A stretch of DNA of 64,000 nt from an uncultured Lachnospiraceae bacterium (GTDB taxonomy: Bacteria > Bacillota > Clostridia > Lachnospirales > Lachnospiraceae): positions 1-64,000 of the forward strand of contig CAJTPO010000020.1 in NCBI GenBank assembly GCA_910578115.1, in the 5' to 3' direction. The notes beneath the pieces are model-generated. The model saw only the letters and a program-made list of their open reading frames with translations. It ran no database searches and was not told the DNA's origin. The position numbers and the translations under genes are program-made. Below, piece by piece: positions 1-8,700 of this stretch; the stretch's first letter is position 1; each line of letters starts with the position of its first letter.

Positions 1-825
1 CGGCGGTTTCAGCCGTATGCGGAGAGCTTTTCGGATCATTATGCCTTTGTGGGGCCTTCGGTATTTTCCGGTGTTTTACCTGAAAAGGAGAAAGCGCGGC
101 CGCTTGTCTATATCGCTATGGGAACGGTCATCAATGACAGGTCTGATTTCTACAGGAAATGCATTCATGCGCTGGGAAACCTGCAGGTGGATGTTATCCT
201 ATCCTGCGGTGACTTCGTAAACCGCGAAGAACTGGGGGATTTGCCGGAGCATATCCGGGTGTATCCTCATGTTGACCAGCTTGCCGTGCTTGCCAGAGCG
301 GATGTTTTTCTTACACACTGTGGAATGAACAGTGTTTCCGAGAGTTTGTACATGGCGGCGCCGATGGTTCTTTATCCGCAGACGGGGGAACAGTTTGCCG
401 TAGCGCGAAGGGTTATGGAAATCGGCGCGGGGATCCTTCTGCGGGATGATTCCTGTGCGGGAATCCGGGCAGCCGTACAGGAGATCCTCGGCAATGAGGT
501 GTACAGAAATGCGGCTGCCGAAGGCAGTGCGGATTTCCGCGCCTGTTCAGGGGCAGCCGGCGCGGCAAAATTCATAGAGGATGCCCCGCACGCTTCGGGT
601 GGCATGGATATGATAAAGGAACTGAACAGGGCCAATGCGAAGTGCGGGCTTTTATACTGGCTGTTTGTGGCTGCGGTCATCCTGCTGAGCGGTTTTCTTG
701 CCGGCTGGCAATACGCGTTGATCATCGGTATAGCGGCCGGGATACTGGCGGCCCCTGTGGGCAGGGCGATGCAGAAAAGAAACTATGCCGGTTTGTGTAA
801 ACGCACAGCCCGCGGCGTACCATGA
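1..825 (+). CDS. MGT/UGT-type glycosyltransferase, 5' end outside window, with C-terminal membrane hairpin
   Basis: The reading frame is open from base 1, so this is the C-terminal half of a longer protein. Visible residues follow the macrolide glycosyltransferase (MGT/UGT, GT1, GT-B fold) pattern: a short FVGPS-like linker, then LVYIAMGT, then the nucleotide-sugar donor site THCGMNSVSES with the downstream MVLYPQTGEQFAVARR stretch. Such enzymes move a sugar from a UDP-sugar to a small acceptor or lipid. The unusual part is the last 60 or so residues: after the normal end of the domain there are two hydrophobic segments (LLYWLFVAAVILLSGFL and ALIIGIAAGILAAPVG), which would anchor the enzyme to the membrane. 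Acceptor unknown. The methyltransferase gene starts 66 nt downstream on the same strand. Confidence 0.8.
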   Translation, partial: RRFQPYAESFSDHYAFVGPSVFSGVLPEKEKARPLVYIAMGTVINDRSDFYRKCIHALGNLQVDVILSCGDFVNREELGDLPEHIRVYPHVDQLAVLARADVFLTHCGMNSVSESLYMAAPMVLYPQTGEQFAVARRVMEIGAGILLRDDSCAGIRAAVQEILGNEVYRNAAAEGSADFRACSGAAGAAKFIEDAPHASGGMDMIKELNRANAKCGLLYWLFVAAVILLSGFLAGWQYALIIGIAAGILAAPVGRAMQKRNYAGLCKRTARGVP

Positions 826-891
826 CATAAAAACCTGCCATGATATCCTGAAAAACGTTTGAAAGTCTGATGGGAGTTGGAGGGGATCTGA

Positions 892-1644
892 ATGAAAGCG
901 TACAGTATGCAGAATAAAAAGGCATGGGAATATAACGCGTATGAGTTTTGGGTGAAACAGGCGGGCACCCCGGCGGACAGGGCAAAACAGGACCGGGAAG
1001 ATCCGGTCGGGATGTTGAAAAAGTATGCGGATTATTTCGATACCTATAGCGGGATGAAAATTGCGAACATATGCGGTTCCTGTGGAAAGAAGGCGGTTCC
1101 GCTGGCTGTTTTGGGAGCGGATGTCACGGTCTTTGATATTTCGGAGGATAATAAGAGGTATGCGCTTGAAGTGGCGGCAGCTGCCGGGGTTGACCTGCAT
1201 TTCGAGGTATGCGACATACTGGAGATCGATCAGCAGAAGTACGGAGGTTATTTTGATATAGTGTTTATGGAAGGCGGCGTGCTGCACTATTTTCATGACA
1301 TAAATGAGTTCATGGATATTATGTTTGCTTTATTAAAAAAAGGTGGCAGGATGATATGCAGCGATTTCCATCCTTTTACCAAAACAGCGGATCTGCTGGG
1401 ACTTGAACAGCCGACGATGAGTTACTTTTCAACGGAAATCTTTGAAGGAGAGATGGCACACGCCCGCTTTTTTGAAGAAAGTATCCGGAAGAATATGCCA
1501 CGGTGCAGTTACAGAAAATATACGGTGAGTGAGATCATCAATGCCGTTATTGGCAGCGGTTTTGTGCTGAGAAAGTTTGACGAACATCCGGCATGGGACA
1601 ATGAGAAGTTACCGGGCGAGTTTACGATCGTTGCATGCAGATAG
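892..1644 (+). CDS. Class I SAM-dependent methyltransferase
   Basis: 250-residue protein starting at ATG after a GGAGGGG ribosome binding site. Motif I is a variant glycine loop (ANICGSCGKKAVPLAVLGA, residues about 58-76), followed by an acidic residue at the end of strand 2 (VTVFDIS) that should bind the SAM ribose. Motif post-I (FEVCDILEI), motif IV (FDIVFMEGGVLHYF) and motif VI (LLKKGGRMICSDFHPF) follow in order. The fold is therefore clear, but the substrate is not: the family includes small-molecule O- and N-methyltransferases. It follows the glycosyltransferase on the same strand and may be co-transcribed with it. Confidence 0.85.
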   Translation: MKAYSMQNKKAWEYNAYEFWVKQAGTPADRAKQDREDPVGMLKKYADYFDTYSGMKIANICGSCGKKAVPLAVLGADVTVFDISEDNKRYALEVAAAAGVDLHFEVCDILEIDQQKYGGYFDIVFMEGGVLHYFHDINEFMDIMFALLKKGGRMICSDFHPFTKTADLLGLEQPTMSYFSTEIFEGEMAHARFFEESIRKNMPRCSYRKYTVSEIINAVIGSGFVLRKFDEHPAWDNEKLPGEFTIVACR

Positions 1645-1720
1645 TATTCGCCGGGAAAGGAAGTGGAAGCCGTCGACATATACAGCTTCACAGGAAGATT
1701 CTCACTGTATCCTGATGCTG

Positions 1721-2644
1721 TCAAAAAAAGGAGTACTGAAGACTTTTCACTTTGCGTTCCGTGACTTTATCTGCCTCTGTCAGCTGGCTGCAGAGCAGCG
1801 GGGAGGCGGGATCATACGCCTGTATATTCCGGAGGCGGGCAGTGGGATTGTGGTTGGCATAACAGTAGATACAGCCATTTTGGCAGGTATTATAGAGGCC
1901 GAGATCAATGCCTGTCATGCAGCCGCATTCCAGGCGCTGGTTTTTGTCTTTGACTGCATCGACAGGACAGCCAAGCAGTCTGGAAATGAGTTCTCCGTCA
2001 ATGCAGTGGGCATGTGCAATCTGCCAGCGGGACAGATCGATGTCTTCGGCGCAGGTGTCTATTTTCAGCCCGCAGGCATGAGCCGTCGCAGCAAACGCTT
2101 CTGCGATGGCTTCTTTTTGTACAGAAGACAGTTCGTGGAGGTTTTCCTTTTTTGCTGCGCCTGTAATATTCCTGTACAGGTCGATGAAACTGATAGTGAC
2201 TTTGTCTGTGTGGCGGCACAGTTTACAGGCTATATAGTTGAACTGTTCGGCGTGCCAGCTTATCGTATACCGGTCGTTTAAAAGTACAGGATCATAGCGC
2301 CAGATGACACGCTGTCTGCCGATTTTCTCCGACAATACCTGAAAGGTGTTTATTCTTTCATCCAGGGCGGGAAGATTTTGTTCAATCTCTTTGCCGTAGG
2401 CATTCAGGGTAAATTGAAAGTAATACATATAGTTATGCAGCTGCTCTAATCTGTCCATAAGCGGCCGGGGATTCTTGCTCCAGAAGACGATACAGTCAAC
2501 GAGTTCAGGGCTGAGACTGATGCTGCTGACCTGACGTATATTCATGGGATTGCGCACATAAGCATACTGTGCTTCGATTCTGTTGAGAAACCATTCGGAA
2601 AAATATGCAGGAATGTCGGTTCTACGGCTTGCGCTGATGATCAT
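1721..2644 (-). CDS. DUF1848 family protein
   Basis: 307 residues from the ATG at 2644, chosen because a GGGAG site lies just upstream and because family members begin MIISASRRTDIPAY, exactly as here. An in-frame upstream extension exists but reads through the toxin remnant. The conserved SRRTDIPAYFSEWF start, FWSKNPRP, the WRYDPV segment and a C-terminal cysteine cluster (ECGCMTGIDLGLYNTCQNGCIYCYAN) are all present. The cysteines are spaced like a metal or iron-sulfur site, similar in style to the CxxxCxxC of radical SAM enzymes (here CQNGCIYC). The family's biochemical role is unknown. Confidence 0.85.
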   Translation of the reverse strand: MIISASRRTDIPAYFSEWFLNRIEAQYAYVRNPMNIRQVSSISLSPELVDCIVFWSKNPRPLMDRLEQLHNYMYYFQFTLNAYGKEIEQNLPALDERINTFQVLSEKIGRQRVIWRYDPVLLNDRYTISWHAEQFNYIACKLCRHTDKVTISFIDLYRNITGAAKKENLHELSSVQKEAIAEAFAATAHACGLKIDTCAEDIDLSRWQIAHAHCIDGELISRLLGCPVDAVKDKNQRLECGCMTGIDLGLYNTCQNGCIYCYANHNPTARLRNIQAYDPASPLLCSQLTEADKVTERKVKSLQYSFF

Positions 2645-2672
2645 AGTGTACTCCCTTTTTGGTGCTGTGTGT

Positions 2673-2825
2673 GCCGGTCCGGTCCCCGGACAACTCATGG
2701 TCTTTGTTCTTTTCCGGCAATTTGTCACCCCGTGACAGGGCCTGGATAACGTCGTCCAGCAGGCCAATGTCACGGTGACGTTTGATTGCAAGTTTATAGT
2801 CTTTTTTGAATCTGGTATAATCCAC
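2673..2825 (-). pseudogene. Truncated YafQ-type mRNA interferase toxin
   Basis: From a GTG at 2825, after an AGGGG site, the frame reads VDYTRFKKDYKLAIKRHRD, then GLLDDVIQALSRGDKLPEKN and KDHELSGDRTG. This is the first half of a YafQ/RelE-superfamily toxin (FKKDYK, the D-LLxxVI helix, LPxxxxDHxLSG). After LSGDRTG the similarity stops: the part that should hold the catalytic C-terminal strand and histidine is missing, and the frame runs into unrelated residues overlapping the start of the DUF1848 gene. It is therefore most likely inactive. Its partner antitoxin remnant lies upstream at 3121-3048. Confidence 0.7.
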
Positions 2826-3025
2826 AATAATTATCCGCCCCTTTCACTTGTCTAAATTTTCATCTGCCGCGTTGGTCTACACTCCGTTTCGGTCCGCGCT
2901 GAACATGTGCCACTGGCACATAGCGCCGTTAATCGACGTAGCCACCGTTACGCCTCATTCCTCCGCCTTGCATATGAAAATTTATCCTGCGTGTAAGGGC
3001 ACGGTAATTATCGTGGATTATACTG
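2815..3025. repeat. Imperfect inverted repeat around the toxin start region
   Basis: The minus-strand sequence at the toxin start (GATAATTATTGTGGATTATA, at about 2816-2835) occurs again on the plus strand at about 3004-3024 as GGTAATTATCGTGGATTATA, with only a few differences. The two copies face each other about 170 nt apart. This suggests that part of the toxin-start DNA was copied in inverted orientation during the rearrangement that destroyed the pair. No gene is visible between them. Confidence 0.45.
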
Positions 3026-3047
3026 GTGGTCCAGATGATTTCCCTGC

Positions 3048-3121
3048 TCATCGTTTCAGTTCGCGGAGCGCTTCCTCCTGCCGCTGTCCATACGGACAAT
3101 GAAATTTGTCGTGTTAGCCAT
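3048..3121 (-). pseudogene. RelB/DinJ-type antitoxin with large internal deletion
   Basis: A good ribosome binding site (AAGGAG, 8 nt spacing) precedes ATG at 3121, and the frame reads MANTTNFIVRMDS, the standard start of RelB/DinJ antitoxins. It then runs out at a stop at 3056. Shifted by two bases, the same DNA reads QEEALRELKR and stop, which is the usual C-terminal end of this family. The simplest reading is one deletion that removed the middle of the gene and joined the two ends out of frame. Together with the YafQ remnant this is a dead toxin-antitoxin pair. Confidence 0.65.
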
Positions 3122-3209
3122 AAGAATAACTCCTTCTGTGTTTCATTTTACTGATAGTACATACGAAATGCAATGTAAAATCAATTCAATGGATATGAAA
3201 TTCAGCAAA

Positions 3210-3260
3210 TTATTGTATCTGCCGTATAATCTTTGGATCCTTGATCTTCCCGTTTTTGCT
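3210..3260 (-). pseudogene. Remnant of the 3' end of a DUF4132 gene
   Basis: The minus strand reads KNGKIKDPKIIRQIQ followed by TAA. The intact DUF4132 protein encoded at 10947-5752 ends TRIKDPNILRQIQ and stop. DNA similarity is also visible (TGTATCTGCCGTA and GGATCCTT are shared with 5756-5790). No further homology could be followed upstream by eye, so this is a short leftover of a second copy or of an older gene border. Confidence 0.5.
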
Positions 3261-3329
3261 CCGCGGAGCATTCGTGGACAAAGATCTGCCGCTATGGTAT
3301 GATAATTTCGTTGGGAAGGAGGTGGCGTC

Positions 3330-4664
3330 TTGGACGTTTGGTCGTTATTTCTGTCCGGTTTCCAGGAGTTTTCGTTTGGTCATATTGCGCTGGTAATCTA
3401 TCTGTACGTCATCATGGACGAACGGGGATGCCGGATGCTGAAAAAGCTGCCCGCGCTGGCATTCTCTCCGGCATTGGCAAGTCTGATTCATTTAAGCCTG
3501 TATAATGTGTTCAAAGTATCCGGGCTGGTCCTATATGTTGTAATTTCCGTTGCGAACGTGCTGATGTGTACCCTGTGGGTGCGATGGGGCTGGCGGATCG
3601 GAATCGGGCGGGCATTGGCTGCTGTGTGTATGGCGGGGGTGTTTCAGATGGCAGCGTCTGTTCTGTCCGCGAGACTGTTCAGCCTGCCGACTGCGGATGA
3701 AGATTTACAATTCATGATGGTGACAGGTATTTACTTTACCGTAGTGCTGGGTACCGCTGTCCTGCTGCAGCGTAAGCGCTTTGGCTCATGGTTTCAGCTG
3801 CTGCTGGAGGAAGATGACCCGCATCGTATAGCGCTGCTTTTGTCCGCTATGCTGGTGAGCATGGAGGTGTTCTTCCAGTTGCGGATCGGGATTGGATCGG
3901 AATATCAACTTTATTATTATATGCTGGTTCTCGTATTTGCGGCATTGTTGGCTGTATCGGTGATCCATCTGGCCCAACGGCTGGATGCCGTTCGGAAAAT
4001 AGAGACTCAGCGGGAGGTTATCGCCAGGCAGCAGCTCTATGAGCAGGAGCTGGAAGCCATTCGGCGGGAGGCCAGGGCCTTCCGGCACGACTATAAAAAT
4101 ATACTTGCCGGGCTGTCGGCTCAGGCCGGGGCGGGGGAACTGGATGCGCTGCTGACTTCGCTGGCTGACCTCGATGCCGGATTTGACCAGCGCGTGGGGG
4201 AGAAGATCCGGATGTCCACCCAGATCGGTAACCTGCGTATACCACAGGTGCGGGGAATCCTGCTGTCAAAGATGGCAGCCATGGGAGAGAAAGGTGTGGA
4301 CTGCCGCCTGGAGGCTATCTATCCCGTGGAGCGGTTGGGGATGGATAGCTGGGATTTCGTGCGCTGTCTGGGTATTTTGCTGGACAACGCTGCGGAGGCA
4401 GCACTGGAGACTAAGACGCCCTGGGTGGAAGTCATAGTGCTGGCTGAGAGGAATCGTCTGTCCCTGCGGGTGTCGAATCCCTACGTCGGGACGATCGATC
4501 CGGATAAAATCTGGCGGGAAGGCTATTCCACCAAAGGGGAAGGCCGGGGACTTGGGCTGCCAGGCTATCAGCGCATCCTGGCAGATTGTCCGGGTGTATC
4601 CTGTTCCACCAGCTGGGCAGCGGGGATATTTGTGCAGGAATTGACAGTGGAGGATAAGCTATGA
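3330..4664 (+). CDS. AgrC/ComD-like sensor histidine kinase (GHKL type)
   Basis: 444 residues from a TTG start, picked because AAGGAGG lies 7 nt before it. The N-terminal half (residues about 15-215) holds six or seven hydrophobic membrane segments, followed by a short coiled linker. The phospho-acceptor motif is RAFRHDYKNIL (His253), typical of HPK10/AgrC kinases rather than classic HisKA. The ATP-binding domain shows the N box GILLDNAAEAA (Asn353) and a glycine box GEGRGLGL. The gene overlaps the downstream LytTR regulator by 4 nt (ATGA), so the two form one signalling unit. No agrB or agrD gene is present in the window; the signal may therefore be something other than a cyclic peptide, or may be made elsewhere. 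Confidence 0.88.
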   Translation: MDVWSLFLSGFQEFSFGHIALVIYLYVIMDERGCRMLKKLPALAFSPALASLIHLSLYNVFKVSGLVLYVVISVANVLMCTLWVRWGWRIGIGRALAAVCMAGVFQMAASVLSARLFSLPTADEDLQFMMVTGIYFTVVLGTAVLLQRKRFGSWFQLLLEEDDPHRIALLLSAMLVSMEVFFQLRIGIGSEYQLYYYMLVLVFAALLAVSVIHLAQRLDAVRKIETQREVIARQQLYEQELEAIRREARAFRHDYKNILAGLSAQAGAGELDALLTSLADLDAGFDQRVGEKIRMSTQIGNLRIPQVRGILLSKMAAMGEKGVDCRLEAIYPVERLGMDSWDFVRCLGILLDNAAEAALETKTPWVEVIVLAERNRLSLRVSNPYVGTIDPDKIWREGYSTKGEGRGLGLPGYQRILADCPGVSCSTSWAAGIFVQELTVEDKL

Positions 4665-5386
4665 TTCAAATATATCTCTGTGACGACGAGGAGAGCGTCC
4701 GTCACCAGTTACGTACTGCTCTGGAGTGGAAGATCTGCATGGAGGACTATGACATGAAGGTGGTATGTTCCGCGTCCACGGCACAGGAACTTCTGGAGGC
4801 GGTGGAGGATAACAGCCGGAGCATTTATTTCCTGGATGTGGATTTAAGAGACGGGGAGTGGGACGGCTTCACGCTGGGGAGGGAGCTGCGCCGGCGGGAT
4901 CCTCACGGTACATTGGCGTATATCACCAGTTACGGCGATCTGGCCTGGAAGACGTTCCAATATCATCTGGAGGCCTTCGATTATATCGTAAAGGAAGGGG
5001 AGCAGACCGGAACTGCTGTCGCCCGGTGTCTGGAGGCAGTTCATACCCGGCTGTTACACGAGCGCCGGGATCCGACGGAAATCTTCTCCCTGCGCACGGG
5101 GGAGGAGACACGCCACGTTCCCCTGTCTGATATTCTGTTCTTCGAGACGGCGCCCAAGTCCCATCATGTATTTCTTCACACGGCGGACAGTCGTCTGGAT
5201 TTCGTGGGAAGCCTGAACGAGCTGGAGTCCGAGCTGGGCGGTCGTTTTGTCCGGGTACACCGGGCCTATCTGGCGGCCCGGGACAAGATCGAGGCGGTGG
5301 ACTGGAAGGAAGGCCGGGTCAGGGTAGGCGGCCGGGAGTGTCTTCTGTCCCGGGCCGGCAAGGCCCAGCTGAAAGAGAAATGGTGA
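4661..5386 (+). CDS. LytTR-family response regulator (AgrA-like)
   Basis: 241 residues. The receiver domain (1-125) has the acidic pair Asp8/Asp9, phosphorylation site Asp59 in YFLDVDL, the conserved Thr/Ser at 89-90 (YITSYGD) and Lys111. The LytTR DNA-binding domain (about 145-241) has the FFETAPKSHHVFLHT and FVRVHRAYLAARDKI elements. Start and stop codons overlap the kinase gene by 4 nt, implying translational coupling. Its likely targets are unknown; the DUF6440 gene just downstream is a candidate. Confidence 0.9.
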   Translation: MIQIYLCDDEESVRHQLRTALEWKICMEDYDMKVVCSASTAQELLEAVEDNSRSIYFLDVDLRDGEWDGFTLGRELRRRDPHGTLAYITSYGDLAWKTFQYHLEAFDYIVKEGEQTGTAVARCLEAVHTRLLHERRDPTEIFSLRTGEETRHVPLSDILFFETAPKSHHVFLHTADSRLDFVGSLNELESELGGRFVRVHRAYLAARDKIEAVDWKEGRVRVGGRECLLSRAGKAQLKEKW

Positions 5387-5509
5387 AGGAAGATGCCGTT
5401 TGAGAAACATCTGGTCGATTCGGGAAATTCCACTGAAAGAGAGGCGCTGCCGTGGTATGCTTCTTCCTGCAGACAGGCGGGAAGAAGGAAGAGAAAGGAG
5501 CGTGAGCGT

Positions 5510-5689
5510 ATGGCAAAGGACCGCTTTGTAGAGGTATACTCGCAGGGAGTTGCCAATGTGGAGAAGATCATCGTGGACACAGAGACAGGCGTAAACTATG
5601 TGCTGGCTTCTTCGTCGCTGACGGCAGGATGCGGGATGAGCGTTCTGCTGGATGCTGACGGTAAGCCAGTCGTCACCCCCATAAACTGA
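5510..5689 (+). CDS. Small DUF6440-type protein
   Basis: 59 residues from ATG at 5510, which has AAAGGAG 9 nt upstream; the longer frame from 5393 is a read-through of the spacer. The sequence RFVEVYSQGVANVEKIIVD followed by ETGVNYV and LLDADGKPVVT matches the short DUF6440 family, in which a ligand-like TGVNYL motif precedes a PLLD-DGKP end. Function unknown. It is transcribed in the same direction as the kinase-regulator pair, 123 nt downstream, and ends in a hairpin shared with the convergent DUF4132 gene. Confidence 0.65.
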   Translation: MAKDRFVEVYSQGVANVEKIIVDTETGVNYVLASSSLTAGCGMSVLLDADGKPVVTPIN

Positions 5690-5735
5690 ACAGATTTCCT
5701 GCCTGTCTGCATTTTAAAACAAGCAGGAATCTGTT
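5689..5735. terminator. Bidirectional terminator-like hairpin
   Basis: AACAGATTTCCTGC pairs with GCAGGAATCTGTT (one bulged T) around an AT-rich loop. It lies between the convergent DUF6440 and DUF4132 genes, 16 nt from the latter's stop codon. There is no long T tract, so strength is uncertain. Confidence 0.6.
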
Positions 5736-5751
5736 GACAGTCTGCCGGATG

Positions 5752-8700
5752 TCACTGTATCTGCCGTAATATATTCGGATCCTTTATCCTGGTATCTTCC
5801 GCAAAAAGAAGGATCTTCGACAGGATCTCCGCAGTCTTCGGGTCATCGTCCACAAAGGGCAGGAAGATACGGCCCCGGTGCTGGGAGTGAACGGGAACGA
5901 CGAACAGCATGGCATTTCCGATCTGGTGCACGACGCCGCTGCCGAGGTGTACGGTATACTGTCCGAGTTTGCCGTCGATGATGGCGTGATTGCCCTCCAG
6001 ACGGACATTTTTCGTGCGGAAAAGAGAGAGGCTGCAGGCGGCGATGGCCTTTCGCATCTCGATGGTGGAGTGACTGGTCTCGGGATCTACACCGCCCGCG
6101 TGAGCCACGCTGACCGCCAGATCCACATCCCTCATGACTTCACTGTAGATGATGTCGGGGATTTCTTTGATTTTAAGGGCTTCGCCCGTCTTCCGGTCTG
6201 TAAAGACCACGTATTCCAGAGTGGGCGCTTCCACGTCGCTGGGGGAGAACCAGTCTGCCATAGCGTAAATACATGCAACGATATTCTCTTTATAATAAAT
6301 CTTCTGCAGACCGTCTTCATAGTCTGCCACCCAGCGGCGGCTGCGCAGGGCGCCTACCGTCTTCTGGGGCTGGATCTGGTTGCCGGAGAAGAGCATGGAC
6401 GCTTCTTTCTCCAGTTCTTCGTCCAGCTTCACGTACAGCTCCCGGAAGACCTGCTTAAAAGGTTGTTTGAGCTGCTTCTCGAAAAGCAGTTTCTGGTATT
6501 CGTGCCAGCGGCCGCTCTGGTACAGGTCGAAAGGGTGTGCGATCAGGATCTGGTCTTCCGGATCCATCGGGTGGATGGCGCCGGCAAGGTCCACAATGCC
6601 GTCCGCGGTGAGGAAGCCCAGCGTTGGAGCGTTGGCCGGACTTTCGGCAGGACTCACTGTCTGTGCTGCCGGCTCCTCTGTGATGGTACGCACGACCAGC
6701 CGCTCCGTGATCGGGCGGGCTACCGGATTCTGATACATCTCCAGATATTCCCATACTTCAAAAGCGGTCCGGTCTTCCATGGCCTGTTCCATCATCTGTC
6801 TGGTGCGGCTGTACTGTTCCTTGAGCTGCTTGTTGACGGCCTGCAGGTGCAGCACGGTCTCGTCTTTCTTGTATTTGGTGGGAACGGATTTCAGGAGTTT
6901 TCCGCCTTTGCGGCATTTTAAGGTGCTCCTGCCGTTTGCGTCCACGTCGATCATCAGCTCGATGTCACCGGCCGGCTGCCAGTCGAAATACTGCGCGGAC
7001 TGTCTGGCCAGCTGTCCTTCCATGCGCAGCACAAGGCGGGTCACGTCCGTGAATCCGGCGTTGACGCTTAAGTTGCGCAGGGCGATCTCCACGGCCCGGC
7101 CTTCGCTGGCCCGCCGCTGGGCGCCGAACTGGCGGCTTTCCTTCTTGTATTTCTGGATAAAGTGATAGCGCAGAAGCATTTCCGCCTCCCGCTGCTTTTT
7201 GTCATCGGAGAGGGGCAGCAGGCCCAGACTCATCAGCAGGTCTTTGTTGCGCTTTTGCCCGATCTCTTCCATCAACGCATCGGGGTTTACTTTGCCCAGG
7301 GCGGCGTCCGCGTATTTTCTGGCGCGGCCGTGGGCGATACCGTAGGAGGAATATTTGGCGGCATCGTAGAGCAGCTTGAAATTCTTCTCGCCAAGTTTTC
7401 CGTAAGCCTCGAAGAACCAGTGAATGTCGAAAGCCCCGTCCTTCAATTCCTCCGGGGAGAGGGGCGTGTATCTGGCGATGATGGACAGTACCTGCTCGTC
7501 ATACAGCTCACTGGTATGGGCCATGAAATAATAGCAGGCGCTGGCGAAACCGGGCAGCGCCAGATATTCCTCCAGCAGGGGGATCCACTGCTGGGCGTAC
7601 ATGGCAAGTTCCACAAGACGCTTTTTCGTGATATCCGTACCCTGCAGGGCCTTTTTCAGGTCGGCGGCAGTTTCCTCCGGCTTCGGCAGGGAGACTTTCA
7701 ACAGATGGCTGAGCACTGTCTTCCGATCCGTGTTGCTGGAAGAATAACTGTAGCCGCAGCCGCGCGCCAGCGGGTCTTTGCCGAGGGCGGTCAGGATCTG
7801 GATCATATAGTCGATGCCGTAGATGGCCTGAATGTGGTTGATCTCCGGGGAAAAAGGCGTAGGCTGTTCGCCGCGCTTAAGCTCCACCGCAAGCACCATG
7901 GGCAGCGTTTCCTGATAGAGTGTGTGGGCAAAGACCATCTCCGGCATTTCCGCGCCGATCGTATCGAAGTGATATTTGCCGTCAACGGGCTTTAACACGT
8001 TCAACCCGAAAAAGGCGTTTAAAGCCTGCGGCCTGGCCCTGCGGGAGGTCACGGCGCCTTTCTGTTCCACGGTGCTGACAGGCTCCAGAAGAGCACCCAG
8101 CCGGAAGAACGTGAACACTGCCTTATAGAACAGATCCTTATCCCAGAGCCCCCGCACATAACACTGTACACAGTCGGAAAGCTGCAGGTAGCTGTTCTGG
8201 CTGTTGTAGGCGTAGCGGGACTTCTCCCGCGCTTTCTGTTTGTTGTAGTGCAGCTGCAGGCGGAAGCGCAGAGCGAAGGAATCCGGCCAGTCTTCCCTGC
8301 CTGCCTGTGTGATCCAGCGGCAAAGGCTGGAAAAGACGGGCAGCTCTACGGCACGGCGTGTATAAGTCTCCACGACACCGTTCCAGCTCTTCTCCTGTAC
8401 GGAAAAAAGGTCGTTGGAGGTATCCAGGACCGCCAGCAGTCTGGCAATTCCACAAAGCCCGAAAGAGCTCATGAGGGACTGCGGGACATACTGTTGAAAC
8501 AGGGTAGTCAGGACCGTAGTTACTTGAGGGCTGTAGGCGAGTCTGACGGACAGACTGGAAAAAGGCGGTTTCTTAAAAAGCCCGCTGCCGAATACTTTCT
8601 TATAGAGGGCGGTATGTTTCGTATAGAGAGTTTGCTGTGCAAGACATTGGCGGTAAAGCTCCACCTCGATCATAAGCTGGGGCGTCCTGATCTCCTGTTC

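Noticed and set aside
5393..5509. AgrD-like peptide gene between the LytTR regulator and the DUF6440 gene
   Set aside because: The frame continues into DUF6440 and lacks the usual amphipathic leader, thiolactone core and acidic tail of AgrD.
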